Source: Oreohelix idahoensis (lineage: Eukaryota; Mollusca; Gastropoda; Stylommatophora; Oreohelicidae). Taken from it: 64,000 nt of DNA. Positions 42,803 through 55,231 of this stretch are shown here, one piece after another (the first letter of the stretch is position 1; each line of letters begins with the position of its first letter). The stretch covers positions 827,270 through 891,269 of the forward strand of contig JAMPIV010004905.1 in the NCBI GenBank assembly GCA_024509875.1, read 5' to 3'. The notes below the pieces were generated by a model. That model searched no databases and was not told where the DNA came from. It saw only the letters and a program-made list of their open reading frames with translations. A program made the translations under genes and the position numbers.

Positions 42803-44170
42803 TAAACAAAATGGTCGTTTCTCTTCCCGCTATACCATGTCTCAGCTTTATAATGTAGAATAACTGTTCCCTTCCTGGCTGCTTATGAATTCCCTTACGC
42901 ATGATCAGATTCAGGAACCCATTTACAGCTGAGTAGACTTCATGTTTTATTTTGTTTGTCTTTCGCTCTTTTTCATTATTACATGTTGCTCGATTAGGCA
43001 GTTCTTTAACTACAATTTGTAGCTGCTTTTGTGTAAAATTCTTTTTTTCATTTTCATTTGTATGTGTTTTTGTTTTATTTTCTTACTTTTATTTATATTT
43101 TTTTTGGGGTCATTTTATTGTACATTTCTTGCGTTTATATTTTTATTTTTTCATAATTTTTTAAACTTCCTACGTTAAAATTTTATCTCATTTTTATTTT
43201 ACTTTTTTTTTTTTACATTTATTTCATCATTTTATTTTTCTGACATTTACTTTGTCATGTTTGTTTATTTTATTTTACATTTCTTGCGTTTATCATATTA
43301 TTCTTTTCATTTTATATTTTACGTCTTACGTTTTACGTCTGATCATTTTCAATTTATTTTACTATTCTTACGTTTATATTATCATTTTTATTGATTTTAC
43401 TTTACTTTTCTTACGTTATAGTATCATGTTATTTTACCTTTCTTACGTTTATCTTATCATTTTTTAAAATTTAATTTTACTTGTCTGTGACAAAAAACAT
43501 CCTATTCGTTCATCCAGTTTTTCTGCAATCAGCTCTGTCAGTATTCATTCGATCATTCATTTTTTTCCCTTTTCACCCATGCATTATCTTACGTTTATGC
43601 CTCAGTCTACTGATATTATCTTCCCTTCGGTAGGGCACACCTCCTCAACCGTTTTATTTCTTGAAACCCATGACATGTTATCCTTTGATTGTGGTCAGTA
43701 ATCAACTAGCGAGATGAGATCAAACGATTAAACCAACATTTGGTATACGTTTGTCGCCAAACTTATTGTTTTGACAGATGACTGCTTTACAGATTAGCGA
43801 GTGATTTGCTCAACCCAGCCCGGCAGAAACATCTAAAAAATACAAGCGGATTAACCAGAGACGGCGATTAAAGATAACTTGGGTCTAAATGTGTAAGCTT
43901 GATTGCACCAATCGTCCGTCCTTAGCCCTATCTTGTTTTTAAGAATCTGGACAATAGACAAATCACGTGATGATGTCCGGCAGGTCTCTTAGTTTAGGTT
44001 TAGTTTTAAGGATCATCTTCATTGCACACGGACAACTTCATCAGTGCTCTGATTTCCTCCCTTAGATAACACAAGAAAGATCTCAGCACAGTGCACGAAT
44101 TCAATAGCACCGACGAGAATCCCAATTTGCGTGTACAGGAATCACAAATTCTATAAATATTTTTGTGATG
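42803..44170. other. T-rich non-coding stretch
   Basis: 42950-43490 is strongly T-rich with a loose repeat (TTTCTTACGTTTATATTATCATTTT). 43500-44170 shows no feature. A short open frame before the RTE start (ELFYIIKLRHGIAGRETTIL) is not recognised. Confidence 0.5.
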
Positions 44171-44194
44171 GGTAGGTTTTCCTTACTTACTTAC

Positions 44195-45112
44195 TTACTT
44201 AGTCGTTCCCCTTCTACCGTGAGGTGTAGAGGTTTGGAAGAGAGAGCGCAAGACTATCCTATCGGCTGTCTTCCTCCTGGCCTGGTTCCATTCTAGTCCT
44301 CGATCCTTCAAAGATTGTCTAATGTTGTCCTCCCAGCGGACTCTGGGTCGTCCTCGGGGTCTGGATCCTTGGCTCTTTGTTTCCCATGCTTGCCGTGGTA
44401 GCCGATCTTCTCCCATTCTGCAGACATGGCCAAACCATCTTAATTGGGACTGTTCTACTTGGGTCTGCAGGGGGTAGGATTTTAGGCATTGACGTATCGT
44501 CTGGTTGCGTACCATGTCTCTTCTTGTTACTTCAACCCCCTTCCTCAGATACCTCATTTCTGAGGTTTGGATCTGGCTTTTATGGGTTGTAATCATTGCC
44601 CATGACTCGCATCCGTATGTCAAGACTGGGACATAGGTGGAGCGGTATACAGCCATCTTCGTTTTCTTACCAACCTCTCTCTTGCTGAGGAATCCTCGAT
44701 TTATGGCCTGAAAAAGTCTCCCAGCTGCTGCTTTTCGAGTGGCCAACTCTTCTTTGATGCCTCCCTTTCGGTCTATAATAGCTCCGAGGTATTTAAAGTG
44801 GTCGACCTGCTCCAGGACCTGTTCTCCCAGCTTAATCTGATGTTTTCTTTCTTCTCGTGATATCACCATGGATTTTGTTTTAGAGCTGCTTATGACCATC
44901 CCTCTCTTCTCCAGCTCTTCCTTCCAGACTTGCAGGTTCGATTGGAGATGCGCCTCTGATTTAGCAATCAGGGCAACATCATCAGCAAATGCCAGCTCCG
45001 AAATATAGACCTGTCTCATCTTCCAGTACCCCACTGAATACTTTCTTGTTCTCTCCTTACATGCCTTGATGACATCGTCCATAAGGAGTATGAAGAGGTA
45101 AGGTGATAGGAT
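44195..45112 (-). pseudogene. RTE copy 2: C-terminal part of reverse transcriptase
   Basis: 295-residue frame from MDDVIKACKERTRKYSVGYW through the catalytic ELAFADDVALIAKSEAH, the thumb (HFKYLGAIIDRKGG) and the C-terminal arginine-rich region (WFGHVCRMGEDRLPRQAW). It terminates TTK-stop where the ORF meets the (TAAG)n tail. No break inside this part, but it is cut off from its N-terminus by the LTR. Confidence 0.9.
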
Positions 45113-47383
45113 TGTCGCAAAATTGGTTTCAAGTCATTGCAAACGGGTTCAGTTAGATTTATAAACCTGCCAACGATCGATTGACCGCTTTCAAAATGGC
45201 GGCGTATCAGCGAAATGTGTTTCAGACAGAGGAAATCGCCAACGATAAATAAAAGCAGAAGGGAATCCGTATGAAAAGGATTTTACATTTCAGTACAGGG
45301 AAGGATTGTGTATAACTGCAAATAAGAAGGAACGGTAGGAAGTTCTCATTTACGGAGATATATGCGTATTTCGGCTGCCCACAGTTACGCTAAAAGCGTG
45401 AAACCCACTTCTGTTCTAAATATTAAAATCAACAAATAACAGTTTGGGAATTTACATGGATAGGAAGATAGAGTTTTATCAGCTGTATAAAACTAGATAA
45501 GATGGAACAATATGGATATTATATATGCCGAGAATGATAAAGGCAAAATTTCAGTCGACGCACAGATCGGCTGAAATCAAGGTTCGGGAAGGATTTCTCA
45601 GGCCTAGGTTTAGCTGTGACGTCGGTACTCTCCGATACGTCCGCGCTATACGTATTTAAAGCGTATCGGTAAAACTGGAGGGATACACAACGAAATAGGT
45701 TTGAGACAGACTGGAGGCAGAGTTTCGCCACGACCCATGAATTTTGAGCGGATCGCCAGAAACATTTTTAAGTCCAGTATCTGAAGTCTGAGGGTAAGCG
45801 AAATTATGATAACTACCGTGTATAATCTTTGTTATTTCAGGTTCATATAGAATTCACAAAATATGCCTGTATAATAGTCATTGATATAATGTATTGTATG
45901 ATCTAAACATGTGCATTGTGGATGATTGTTGCGTGTACAAAAATTAATCACAAATAGCCCCACAGCCTAATGAAGATATATTTATCATATTGCTTTATCG
46001 CTTACGAAGATAAAGGCAGTCCCATGGCAGAGATTGTCATAGGGAAATGAAGTGTTAGAAACTTCATCATGGAAGATCCCCGTTTACGAGGTTAAGGTGA
46101 CTAGTCCCCTTCCTCGCTGCCTTTGCCTTCCCTAGTTCGAGCGCACAACTTTGTACCCATTTACAGCTGGTAAACTGGAGTGTTCTACAGCCAGTTTCAG
46201 TAGAAAGCAATCTGATCACGTGGTCACTCACTTTCTTTATTTATGTATCACTTTTGTGTAGATGCTAAGAATAGCATCAGTATTTGAATTTGTATTTGAT
46301 ATGATTTGGAAGGATCAAGTTATAGAAAGGGATGTATAGGAGCGGAATAAACCAGATGATGTTTATTACTGATATGTTAATATTAATTCTATATCATTGA
46401 ATTGATGTTACTTGCTATGACTGTATAACTTTGACACCTGATGACTGACTTGTCTGACTTATGTGCTAGTCAGTTACACTTAATTGAAATGTTAATATTA
46501 ATGCTATATCACTGAAATGATGTCCTTACTTACTATGATTGTATAACGGTGACATCTGATGACTGACTGGTCTGACATCTGTGCTAGTCAGCTACAAGTC
46601 TAGCCAGATACTAGCCAAGGCTGATATGTTGCAGGTTCCATGAAATAACTCAAACCAGACTGTCCAGTATCAGAAGCCGGTGTAGTTCATCCGAGGCAAT
46701 CCCACAAAAGTGCAGGACCCCCAAAGAGTGAACTTCAACTGGTCATTGGCATCCCTACTGTTGGGCCTACCAAGTCTGATATCAGCAAAGGACAGTTTCA
46801 GCAGTATCAAGTTGGAAAGATAAGTGTCCTGTTTGACACTGACCACCTATACATGTGAAACAGCCAATAGTTGAAAACAATAAGTAACCATACAGAAACT
46901 CAGTCAACTGATGACAGTTATCCTTAAATTCAAAGGACTAATAACAGTGATTTCAGTAACTTTATTATTTAAGATCTTGAAGTCTAAACAGACAATAATA
47001 GTAATTGTGTGAATACTTATATATATATATATGTGTATGCTCTTTTCCAACTAGTAGAAATAGAATATTAGTGTAATTATTAAACTATTTTAACTGTACC
47101 TGAGGATTTATTCACTTCTTCCATTTTGTGGGTTCAGTGAATGTACATTTTACTTATCCCCTAGAATATAAGTAATCATAAGATAGTCACAGGGAGGAGA
47201 CACCTTAAATTCTGGTTCTACTTCTTACCAACTGGGCCAGGGTTTTCACAGTCTGACTATTTTTATGATAACAATACACCAGTGCTTATTTCTAAGACTG
47301 GGGTATTACTTGTAAGGTCAGAACTCGTTACTGGCATACTCTTACATAATAAATACTTTTAAATAACCTCCCGCTACAAGGAT
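45108..47383. mobile_element. solo LTR, 2266 bp, inside RTE copy 2
   Basis: The insertion 45113-47378 starts TGTCGCAAAA and ends CCGCTACA, flanked by the perfect 5-bp duplication AGGAT at 45108-45112 and 47379-47383. Removing it restores continuity with the undisturbed RTE copy at 42071-42125. No internal coding region, PBS or second LTR is present, so it is a solo LTR from recombination between two LTRs, or a very short non-coding element. Orientation is not determined. Confidence 0.88.
46370..46605 (+). repeat. tandem duplication inside the solo LTR
   Basis: A unit of ~115 bases (ATGTTAATATTAATNCTATATCA through CTGATGACTGACTKGTCTGAC and GTGCTAGTCAG) occurs twice in tandem. Confidence 0.8.
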
Positions 47384-48343
47384 ATCACCTTGTCTTACAC
47401 CAGTGGTGGTCCTGAACTCTTCCGACTTATGGTTTGCTGTCCTCACATAATTTCTGCAAGACTTGTAGAAGCTCTGTATAGCATGAATCAGAGGTGCTGG
47501 AATATTCTTCCTTGCCAAACAGTCCCAAAGTTTACTCCAGGGGACCCTGTCAAACGCCTTTTCCAGATCTATGAAACAAAGATGCATCTCACTCTTATAC
47601 TCAAGGGCCTTTTCACTCAGCTGTCTGAGTGTGAAGATTAGGTCTTGAGTACTTCGGTTTGCTCGAAATCCGCACTGGACCTCATCCAATTGTGGCTCAG
47701 CTAGGCGTCGGAGTCTCTGCTCTAGGATTCTAGAGTAGATTTTACCAGGGACACTGAGAAGGGATATGCCTCTATGGTTTCCACATTGTCGATTGTCACC
47801 CTTTTTGAAAATTGGTGTTATGATGGCAATCTCCCAATCCTTTAGTATGGTCTTGTTGTACCACGCTGCCTGTAAAACCCTTAAGAGTAATAGGTCGCCT
47901 GATGCTCCCATGAACTTAACCATTTCTGGTGTTATACCATCATGCCCTGCTGCTTTGCCCATCTTGATTTTCTCCAGTGCTGCCTTCAGTTCTTCCATCT
48001 TTATGTCATCTTCACCATCATTGGTTTTCTCTTCTGTGCTAGTGTTTATCATTTCAGATGCTTCACCATGCTCACTATCCAGGAGTTCTGAGAAATATTC
48101 TTTCCATCTTCCCATTACTTCCTTCGGGGCAGTAAGCAATTTGCCTTGCTTGTCCTTTATAAATTTGAGAGGGCATTGTTTTTCCTTCCTCATGTTCTTT
48201 AGGGTCTTATAGAACAATTTCTGGTTTTCTTGTGCATCTTTTTCTAGCTTTTCTCCAAATTCTTCCCAGGACTTCTGTTTTGCTGCTAGCACTTTGTTCT
48301 TTGCTTCTGTTCTGAGTGTCACATATTCTCTATATTTTTCCAT
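47384..48343 (-). pseudogene. RTE copy 2: N-terminal part of reverse transcriptase
   Basis: Contains the linker after the endonuclease (EKYREYVTLRTEAKNKVLAA), the finger region KMGKAAGHDGITPEM, IITPIFKKGDNRQCGNHRG, ISLLSVPGKIYSRIL, FRANRSTQDL, the catalytic CFIDLEKAFDRVPW and TTGVRQGDIL, where the LTR cuts it. The last residues in the open frame come from the LTR itself. Confidence 0.9.
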
Positions 48344-49121
48344 TTGTCCTGTTGTGTTTTTTAGCTCCTAAGTATTGTTTCCATGCCATTTTCTTCTCTC
48401 TTATTTTCTCTTTGACTTCCTCTGTCCACCAAGGTGTCCTCTTTCTCTTGTTCCCAAGTCGGACTTTACCGCATGCTTCTGCAGCAGCTGTCTTTATGAT
48501 ATCCTTGAATTTAATCCAGAGGGTTTCCAAGTCATCAGGTCGTTCTTCTGTGTTGCTCACCGCTGCAGCAATAAGTCCCTGATATCTGGTCTTAATTTCT
48601 GGCTCTCTCAGCTTGTAGGTCTTAATGCTCATTTCTCCTGCTCGTTTACTTGCTTTCTTGCGTGATGTTGGGCAGTTCCTAGGTTGAGCAACTCTTTCAG
48701 TTGTTCTTTTGATTGTTAGCAGGTAGTGATCACTTCCAATCTCTGGCCCCCTCCAGACTCTAGCATCTCGGACATATTTGAATGAGCTTCTCCGAACAAT
48801 GGCATAGTCGATCACTGACTTCTCATTCTTTGTTGGTTCACATCTAGTGTATGCATGTATGCGCTTATGGGGGAACTTTGTGTTTGTAATGATCAGATTC
48901 TGCTCACTGCAGAATCTAAGGAGTCGCTTTCCATTGTCATTGAGAGTATCTTCTCCATATCTTCCGATAACTCCACCCCATCTAGCATGGTCATTTCCAA
49001 CTCTGGCATTAAAATCTCCGAGCATGATAACTTCATCTAGGCAGTCATCCACTGTCCTTTGAAGCAGCTCGAAGAATTCCTCCTTGACCTCTGCTCTCTC
49101 ATCCTCATTTGGTCCATACAC
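48330..49121 (-). pseudogene. RTE copy 2: endonuclease (APE type), N-terminus missing
   Basis: Starts within the endonuclease: MYGPNEDERAEVKEEF, catalytic block VIMLGDFNARVGNDH, then NDNGKRLLRFCSEQNL, NTKFPHKRIHAYTR, VIDYAIVRR, the terminal GSDHYLLTI (Asp-His pair) and a lysine-rich linker. A frameshift near 48335 separates it from the reverse transcriptase. The first part of the endonuclease is lost by 5' truncation at 49126. Confidence 0.9.
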
Positions 49122-49137
49122 TATGAGGTAGGTTTTC

Positions 49138-49678
49138 CTAATTTTTGTAAATTTTGTCAGGGCGGCGGTCGTACAGCCTACTCTTTACGATTTCGAATTG
49201 CCGAGGGATTTTTAATGTTTTTAATGCTGATCCTGTTAAATAATCTGTCAACAGTGATCCCCACAGTTCTTTATTAATCTTTATGGCAGTTGCCTTCATT
49301 TGAAACCTCTCCAAAAAACAGTCCATAAAATCTATGGATTCGTTGAAAATTGGGAGTTTCAACTTGTATATACTCCCGTACTTTTTTTTTGACGATGAGT
49401 CTGAACCCGACTTCTCTACCTCAAGTCTTCTTACGGATATCTCTTTGTCCGCTTCTATCTTTTTTCATTTATTTCTGTATCTCCAATCTCTTAGTTTCTT
49501 CCTCTGCTTCTGTTTTCTTAGTTTCTTCCTCTGCCTCTGCTTTCTTTCTCTCTCGCTCCTCATGTCGTTCTTGTCTCTCCTTCACCTCTTTAAATTGAGC
49601 CTGTGCAAACGCTAGGAGATCTTCTCCACATTGTCCTATCCTCTCACCGACAAGGATAAAATCCATCAGTGTTGACAT
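49138..49678 (-). pseudogene. gypsy-like gag fragment
   Basis: From 49678: MSTLMDFILVGERIGQCG, then the coiled-coil QAQFKEVKERQERHEERERK and EEETK repeats. A second frame (49362-49138) follows: KLPIFNESIDFMDCFLERFQ, NKELWGSLLTDYLTGSALKTL, the capsid core typical of gypsy-like gag in invertebrates. Two frames show an indel near 49380-49470. RTE copy 2 entered the gene at its left end. Its likely leader and 5' LTR are at 60674-61454, across the Gmr1-like element. Confidence 0.75.
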
Positions 49679-51517
49679 GATTATGAATATATGTGACTTA
49701 TATGCACCTCAAATACTCTTTTTTTAAAAATGTCAAAATAGCTCAAAGTCCACAATAGTATCTTAAATAACCACTAAGATGACACCTTACTCAATGTACC
49801 CAATTTCTACACACAAAAATTATTAGCCCTACAAAACAAATAATGACACAAATGATGATGATAAGCAGTACACCCTAATTTAACAAACAACAACCTGGTA
49901 GGTCGGTAACAAGAAAAAGGAAATGTGTGACAGAGGTAATGTAGAAATATACAGTACCAGACCTCTATAACGCACGAAAACAGGAGATTGAAAAAAATTA
50001 ACGTATTTACAGGATAGTGTAAGAAGAAAATAACTGAAGAATACACCATATACACAGAACGCCAAAGATTGGATTCAACACACAACCAACAACAAACATC
50101 ACGTAAACAACTAATGCAAAAATGCACACTTTATTCGTGAAGGGCAATACAACTGATCCTACCCACAGGATAGGACCCCTTCTAAGAATAAATAGCGCAA
50201 AATCCTACAGATGAAATCAAAACACAAATAAATAACATAATCGTCAAGTCCAACAACAACACTGAAACAATGAATGCCAAGGAAAGCCTATAGAACAAAC
50301 TGGAAAAATAAATGAACTAAGGCCTTAGAATGATGAACCAAAACAAACTAAGGTTACGTAGCTTTTTCTGGTGTACTGGAATGAAGGCTATGGCAATCAA
50401 CTGATCTGATCTGTTGTCTCCAAGTCACCTCTGCAGCAGTAACTTTGAGAAGCGCAAACACTACAACAGTTCCTGTGAGGAATATGTTAATACACACTTA
50501 GTATATAATTCAAGCTATTAGAACACAAAATAAAAATGGAACAGAAGAACTAGAAGAAGGATGACAGATAGGATTAGCACAGTTAAAGGTAAAGCAGATA
50601 TAAGTAATGTGTAAGGCAGACAGGAATGGCACCGCTATACTTAAAGCAGATATACAATTAGTTCTAACTGCAATCTAACCGAAACCTACATCACATATAG
50701 GGTCATATAAATAAAGAGTGAAAATTCAAGACAGTAAAACGGCAACACTGAAAGTGAAGTCGAAAATAAGTGATACTACGGAAAGAAGAAAATAGCAGAA
50801 CTAAAGAAAAGAATGTGAAAACAGAAGTACTCAGTATACGAGAAGAACTACTGATTTCTTAGGAAAAACACTGTCAGCACTATATAAAACAAAAATTACC
50901 TTTTAATTAGAAACTTAGTGCAGCACACCACTAGAACATTAGCATACTAGAGCACGAAGGAATGTTACATAAGTAACGTATTTATCAGATACCTTATTAA
51001 TACCTAGACTGTACACCTAGGCTTAATAGTAATCATCTTCCAAGAGTAACAAATGAGCAACATCTAAATATTCACAGAACAATTACATAATACTTAAATT
51101 CCAAGCATGTAGATCTGTTTATAATGTCCTCAGCAAGTCACAAGACGATGAAAGTATGAAGACGACACACTGCACAGGCACCGCCCACACAGTTCGAGAC
51201 TTTTCGCACCACCGGCTACCCATACAGTGAAAAACCAAGCTCGTGTTTTCCACTTCACACTGTGTTGAGTAGAACACTGCAACAAGGTCTCCTCCGATAG
51301 CTCCACAGATTTCTACAGATCTACTTCTTCTGGTCACTACTGATTCTTCTGGATACACAGTCTGCGCATCCTATAAGTCAAACCAACTAGCTTCTAGTCA
51401 ATTCTGCTAACAGCTTCTACAGCACACTTTTCGACGATCATTCAGACAACGCTGAGGTCACAGCATTACACAGCGAGCTGACCTATTTTCACCAGCGCAC
51501 GATTACGGTAAGATGTG
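49679..51517. other. non-coding, possibly leader of the gypsy element
   Basis: No frame recognised on either strand. If the LTR at 60812-61454 belongs to the gag at 49138-49678, this is its interrupted 5' untranslated region. Confidence 0.4.
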
Positions 51518-52223
51518 TGATACGTGTACAGCATGGGGCATAATTATGTGATTTCTGGAAGCAGCTTCCTTTGCATATAAATACTACAGTTTGTATTCAG
51601 TAGCCTGGCCTGGTAATAATGTTATAATAAGTCCCGAGGGATCTGAGGCCCGTTCATTAGCCCGCCCTCACACAGTACACTGGTTAAAAGCAATCACAAT
51701 CCAACGGCCAGTTTGGACAGTTCACAAAACACTTTATTATCTCACAAAGCTCCACTTTGACATCTAAAGAGTATGTTCATACAGAGGTATCGTTCCTAGC
51801 ATGGTCTATACATTGTCGAAGTACCGTCTAGTACTAAGGAAACATGTCGATGACATTTTCACAACATTTATTAATAAGACATCACTCACTTTCTCATCAG
51901 CATCCTCGTACAAACTTGCATATATAAACTAGCGTTGACGCAAAGAGTTGTATGCGTAACCTAGTGATGTTAAAACCTCATGCAGGTAGAGGGAATATCA
52001 CATACTCTTTGGAGCAGAAATACACAGGTGGCTTACACAGTGAAAAGCCACATCTCGAATGCCGGCAGGGCACGCTAGCTTGGCCGACTTTCAGACTTTA
52101 TCGTCTGCATACATGGTCAGCAAAAGTACTGACGTCACTTCCTGAAACCAGGACAACCGTCCATAAACAAATCAACTAGGAAGTGACCATCGACAACCAA
52201 TGTTATGGAATTTACTCATAACA
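51518..52223 (-). repeat. 3' LTR of the Gmr1-like element
   Basis: 706 bp, nearly identical to 59969-60673. On the minus strand it begins TGTTATGAGTAAATTCCATA and ends ACGTATCA. Confidence 0.93.
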
Positions 52224-52239
52224 TTTACTCCCCCCTTCG
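52224..52239 (-). other. polypurine tract
   Basis: Minus strand CGAAGGGGGGAGTAAA directly before the 3' LTR. Confidence 0.8.
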
Positions 52240-53522
52240 CTTAAATAATGAAAAGGAACTTTTCATTATTTACGTGGCTTAGTCCACAACATTACTGGAG
52301 TGAAAAGATGATAACATCAAATTTAACAGTTGGTATGATTCATATAGCACCTAGGTCTGTGCTTCATAATCGACAATTAGACACCAAGTTGTGGAATTAA
52401 GTAATATAATTACAAAACCCATTGTCTATATAGAAGACAAATCTTTTGACACCAATGTGAGGTCACCATAGTAAACATCAGCTAACATGTAAAGAGAAAT
52501 CAATATATCAGTCCAGGCATTCACACCTCGCACCATGTCCAAAACACCTACTGTCAAGTCAAGTAACAGCAGTAACCTAGTCTCTGAATGCAATGCATAA
52601 ATATAACGTAATAGAGACAATAGATCATATGAGGCAGACAAATCAAGTAATAACGAGTGACTGCGACAATATGTCAAAATAAGAATTACCGTGTGTATAT
52701 CAGTAATATAGTGTCATGAATGAACCATGTAACTGTAATTGATGAAAATAATTCTATCATGTGTTGCGACAATAGATCATATGACATATCAACACACTAC
52801 AGTAATAAAGCCCAATCTGCGTGTAACATTCGTGTCGTTAACTAAAACTCACGAAAAATTAACTAATTAATGTTAATTAATAGTCAATGTTAATGCTTAA
52901 AGTCTATATCATTTGCAGCAAAGTCAATTTGAATAACAAACTTTCATCATGAAATTCACCGATGTATGTTGTAATATATTATTTCGAATGTCCATGATTG
53001 TTTACCATGTGATAAGACCATATTTGAATTCGACTGATTGTTATTATCATGATCTATTCTCCATATAGAATTCGAGAAATGATTTCTTTGATGTTTCTCC
53101 TTCGTTGTATTCACAATAGTCATTTAGCAGTTACTTCCCTTTATCTGGTTGTAGAAGTCCATTTATTTCAAAAGTTAATAATTAGTCCAACGAATACGTC
53201 TTGAAGGAAGTCGAGTTGCAATCATTATCTGCATGTACGGATATTCAGTATGCATGTGGTACGTATGTACTGTCAATGAACCACTATATTCGAGTTAACA
53301 TACTAAACAGAATGACATATGAGTCCATTTTGAACTTTCAGCAAAACAGCATCATCATGTTGCTTGGCCAACTGCTTGTAGTTTTGGGCACTGTTTATGT
53401 ACATGAAGATGTCTTTCTGTAGGTTACTTTGAGGCATTAGTAAAATATACATCATCGTAATGTGTAACAGCTCCCATGACCATGTCGTTGTGTATGGATT
53501 CTTTACTTGTTAAGATTATAAC
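52240..53522. other. 3' untranslated part of the Gmr1-like element
   Basis: About 1.3 kb between the RNase H end (SINE removed) and the polypurine tract. No frame or repeat recognised. Confidence 0.5.
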
Positions 53523-53815
53523 GACGTATGTTGGGAGCCGCGCTGGTGTAATGGCTACAACGTTATACTGGTGACCAGGTTTTCATGGTTCAAACCCGGG
53601 CGTCAGCGTTTGAAGGAATGTTTACGTACGGAAATTTGACTGAATAACCTGAACGGCTTCTGCACATAAATCCCGTGTGGATGGGAAGGAGCGAAGCTCC
53701 TGACCGGGTTGGAAGGAAAGTCCACTGAACCCCCAGCCTCGCAATGACATGTCATTGGGCTAAAAGAGCTGGAAAGCTCGAGTGCCGCTGGTTAGAGACA
53801 AAAAAAGACTTATGT
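53523..53815 (+). mobile_element. tRNA-derived SINE
   Basis: Begins GGGAGCCGCGCTGGTGTAATGG. Box A is TGGTGTAATGG (53544-53554), box B GGTTCAAACCC (53587-53597), and the end is a run of seven A at about 53806. The borders GACGTATGT (53523-53531) and GACTTATGT (53807-53815) are a 9-bp duplication with one mismatch. The head and the GCGTTTGAAGGA-type block resemble the SINE at 14973-15326. Confidence 0.8.
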
Positions 53816-53822
53816 ATGTAGA

Positions 53823-54719
53823 TTACATATGAGTTTGAGAAACATCTGTAGTATTCACAGGTGACATTGGATGTTTCATGCAGCGAGAAAAAACATCAGC
53901 CATGACGTTCTGGCTGCCCTTGATAGCTTTTATTTCATAATCGTATGGCTGCAAAGCCAAAGATGCTCGAACAGCTCTTTCATTCTTGAATCGAGCTGTC
54001 TTGAGATAAGATAATGCTCGTTGATCAGATTCCAGGGTAAAACGCGCTCCTAGAAGATATCTTTGCAATTCGGAGAAGCAGAACACCACGGCAAGGAGTC
54101 CACGTTCAATGATGGGATATCGTTGCTCCGTGGGAGTTAGTTTTATGCTTACATAGAGTGTTGGGTGCATACAGCCATCCCATTCTTGCATCAATGAGCC
54201 ACCAATAGAGAAATTAGACGCATCGACCCTGAGGGTAAAAGGTTTGGAAGCATCAAGCATTCTTAAAATAGGCATTTTTGAAAATGAACATTTAAGAGCA
54301 TTTAAAGCAACATCACAAACATGAGTCCAAATGACTCTGTTTGCGGAATCTTTTTTCACTAAAGAGGACAACACTGAAGTTGTCTCTGCAAAATTAGGCA
54401 AACACTTACGATAAAAATTGAGTAAACGGAGGAGACTGCAAACCTGCTTCTTAGTTCGACGGATACCAAGGTTTAAAATCTTAGAAATAGTCGAATCCTC
54501 AGGTTTTAACAAACCACCTCCTATTTTATGTCCTAGAAAGGAAATCTCATTGAATCCTACTCTAGTTTTTGATGGTCGTGCAGATAGGTTATGTAGGGGT
54601 AAAGTATGTAGTAAGGACTTAATACCTACAAGATGTTTATCCCATGATTGATGAAATAAACAAATATCGTCTATATGGGTGATTAAATCTTCTCGGTCTG
54701 AAAAGAGTCTTCGCATCAT
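53823..54719 (-). pseudogene. Gmr1-like pol: end of reverse transcriptase and RNase H
   Basis: The catalytic box reads THIDDICLF (a His instead of Tyr/Phe before I-D-D), followed by the connection GFNEISFLGHKIGGG and NFYRKCLPNFAE. The RNase H part has FTLRVDASNFSIGGSLMQEW (first Asp), IIERGLLAVVFCFSELQRYL (Glu), FTLESDQRALSYL (Asp) and KGSQNVMADVFSR (Asp). A stop and a frameshift near 54725-54770 separate it from the upstream frame. Confidence 0.9.
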
Positions 54720-54769
54720 GCGAACGAAGGTCGAGGAGCGTTCACCACTCCAAAAGACATGTAATTGAA

Positions 54770-55213
54770 TTAAAATAGACCAAGAGGTGTGGCAAAGGCA
54801 GTATATGGCCTAGCTCTCTCCGATAATGGCACTTGCCAGTAGCCTTTAGATAGGTCGAATTTAGTGAAAAAGGTAGCAGAAGTTAACCTATCCAGCAAAG
54901 ATTCTAATAATGGTAAAGGTTCGGCATCCTGAATTGTCAGAGAATTTAACCGCCTAAAATCTATGCAGATGCGAATAGATTTATCTTTTTTCCTAATGGG
55001 AACCATCAAAAAACTATAAGGTGACTGTGATGGAGTAATGATGTTTAATTTAATCATCTGTTCTATTTCCTCCTTAACGTGAGACTGTAAGTGTATAGGT
55101 ATCGGATAAGGTTTCAACTTGATAGGTTGAAAATCCGTAAGAATGATGTCATGCTCAATGATATCAGTACGTCCTGGGACATCTGTAAGAACATCAGAGA
55201 AAGATACTAACAA
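54770..55213 (-). pseudogene. Gmr1-like pol: N-terminal reverse transcriptase
   Basis: Finger and palm motifs: DIILTDFQPIKLKPYPIP, MIKLNIITPSQSPYSFLMV, KDKSIRICIDFRRLNSLTI and the catalytic FFTKFDLSKGYWQVPLS (first Asp). It ends at an in-frame TAA after TPLGLF. An upstream stop near 55232 separates it from the linker at 55232-55501. Confidence 0.9.
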
Positions 55214-55231
55214 ATGGGCAACTTGTTCCCT

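Larger units (their letters stand above)
44171..49139 (-). mobile_element. RTE-type retrotransposon copy 2, interrupted by a solo LTR
   Basis: The element (44184-49126, minus) lies between perfect 13-bp repeats GGTAGGTTTTCCT at 44171-44183 and 49127-49139. Without the inserted LTR (45113-47378) it is ~2.7 kb, the longest copy here. It begins inside the endonuclease, runs through the reverse transcriptase and ends in (TAAG)n. It landed in a gypsy-like gag frame whose right side continues at 49140. Confidence 0.93.

Noticed and set aside
42806..42902. Short open frame just upstream of RTE copy 3 (ELFYIIKLRHGIAGRETT)
   Set aside because: Not recognised, and it merges with the RTE frame by chance at the insertion point.
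46141..46200. Phrase ACCCATTTACAGCTG, also near 42916, resembling part of a dispersed SINE
   Set aside because: Match limited to about 15 bases; no pol III boxes nearby.
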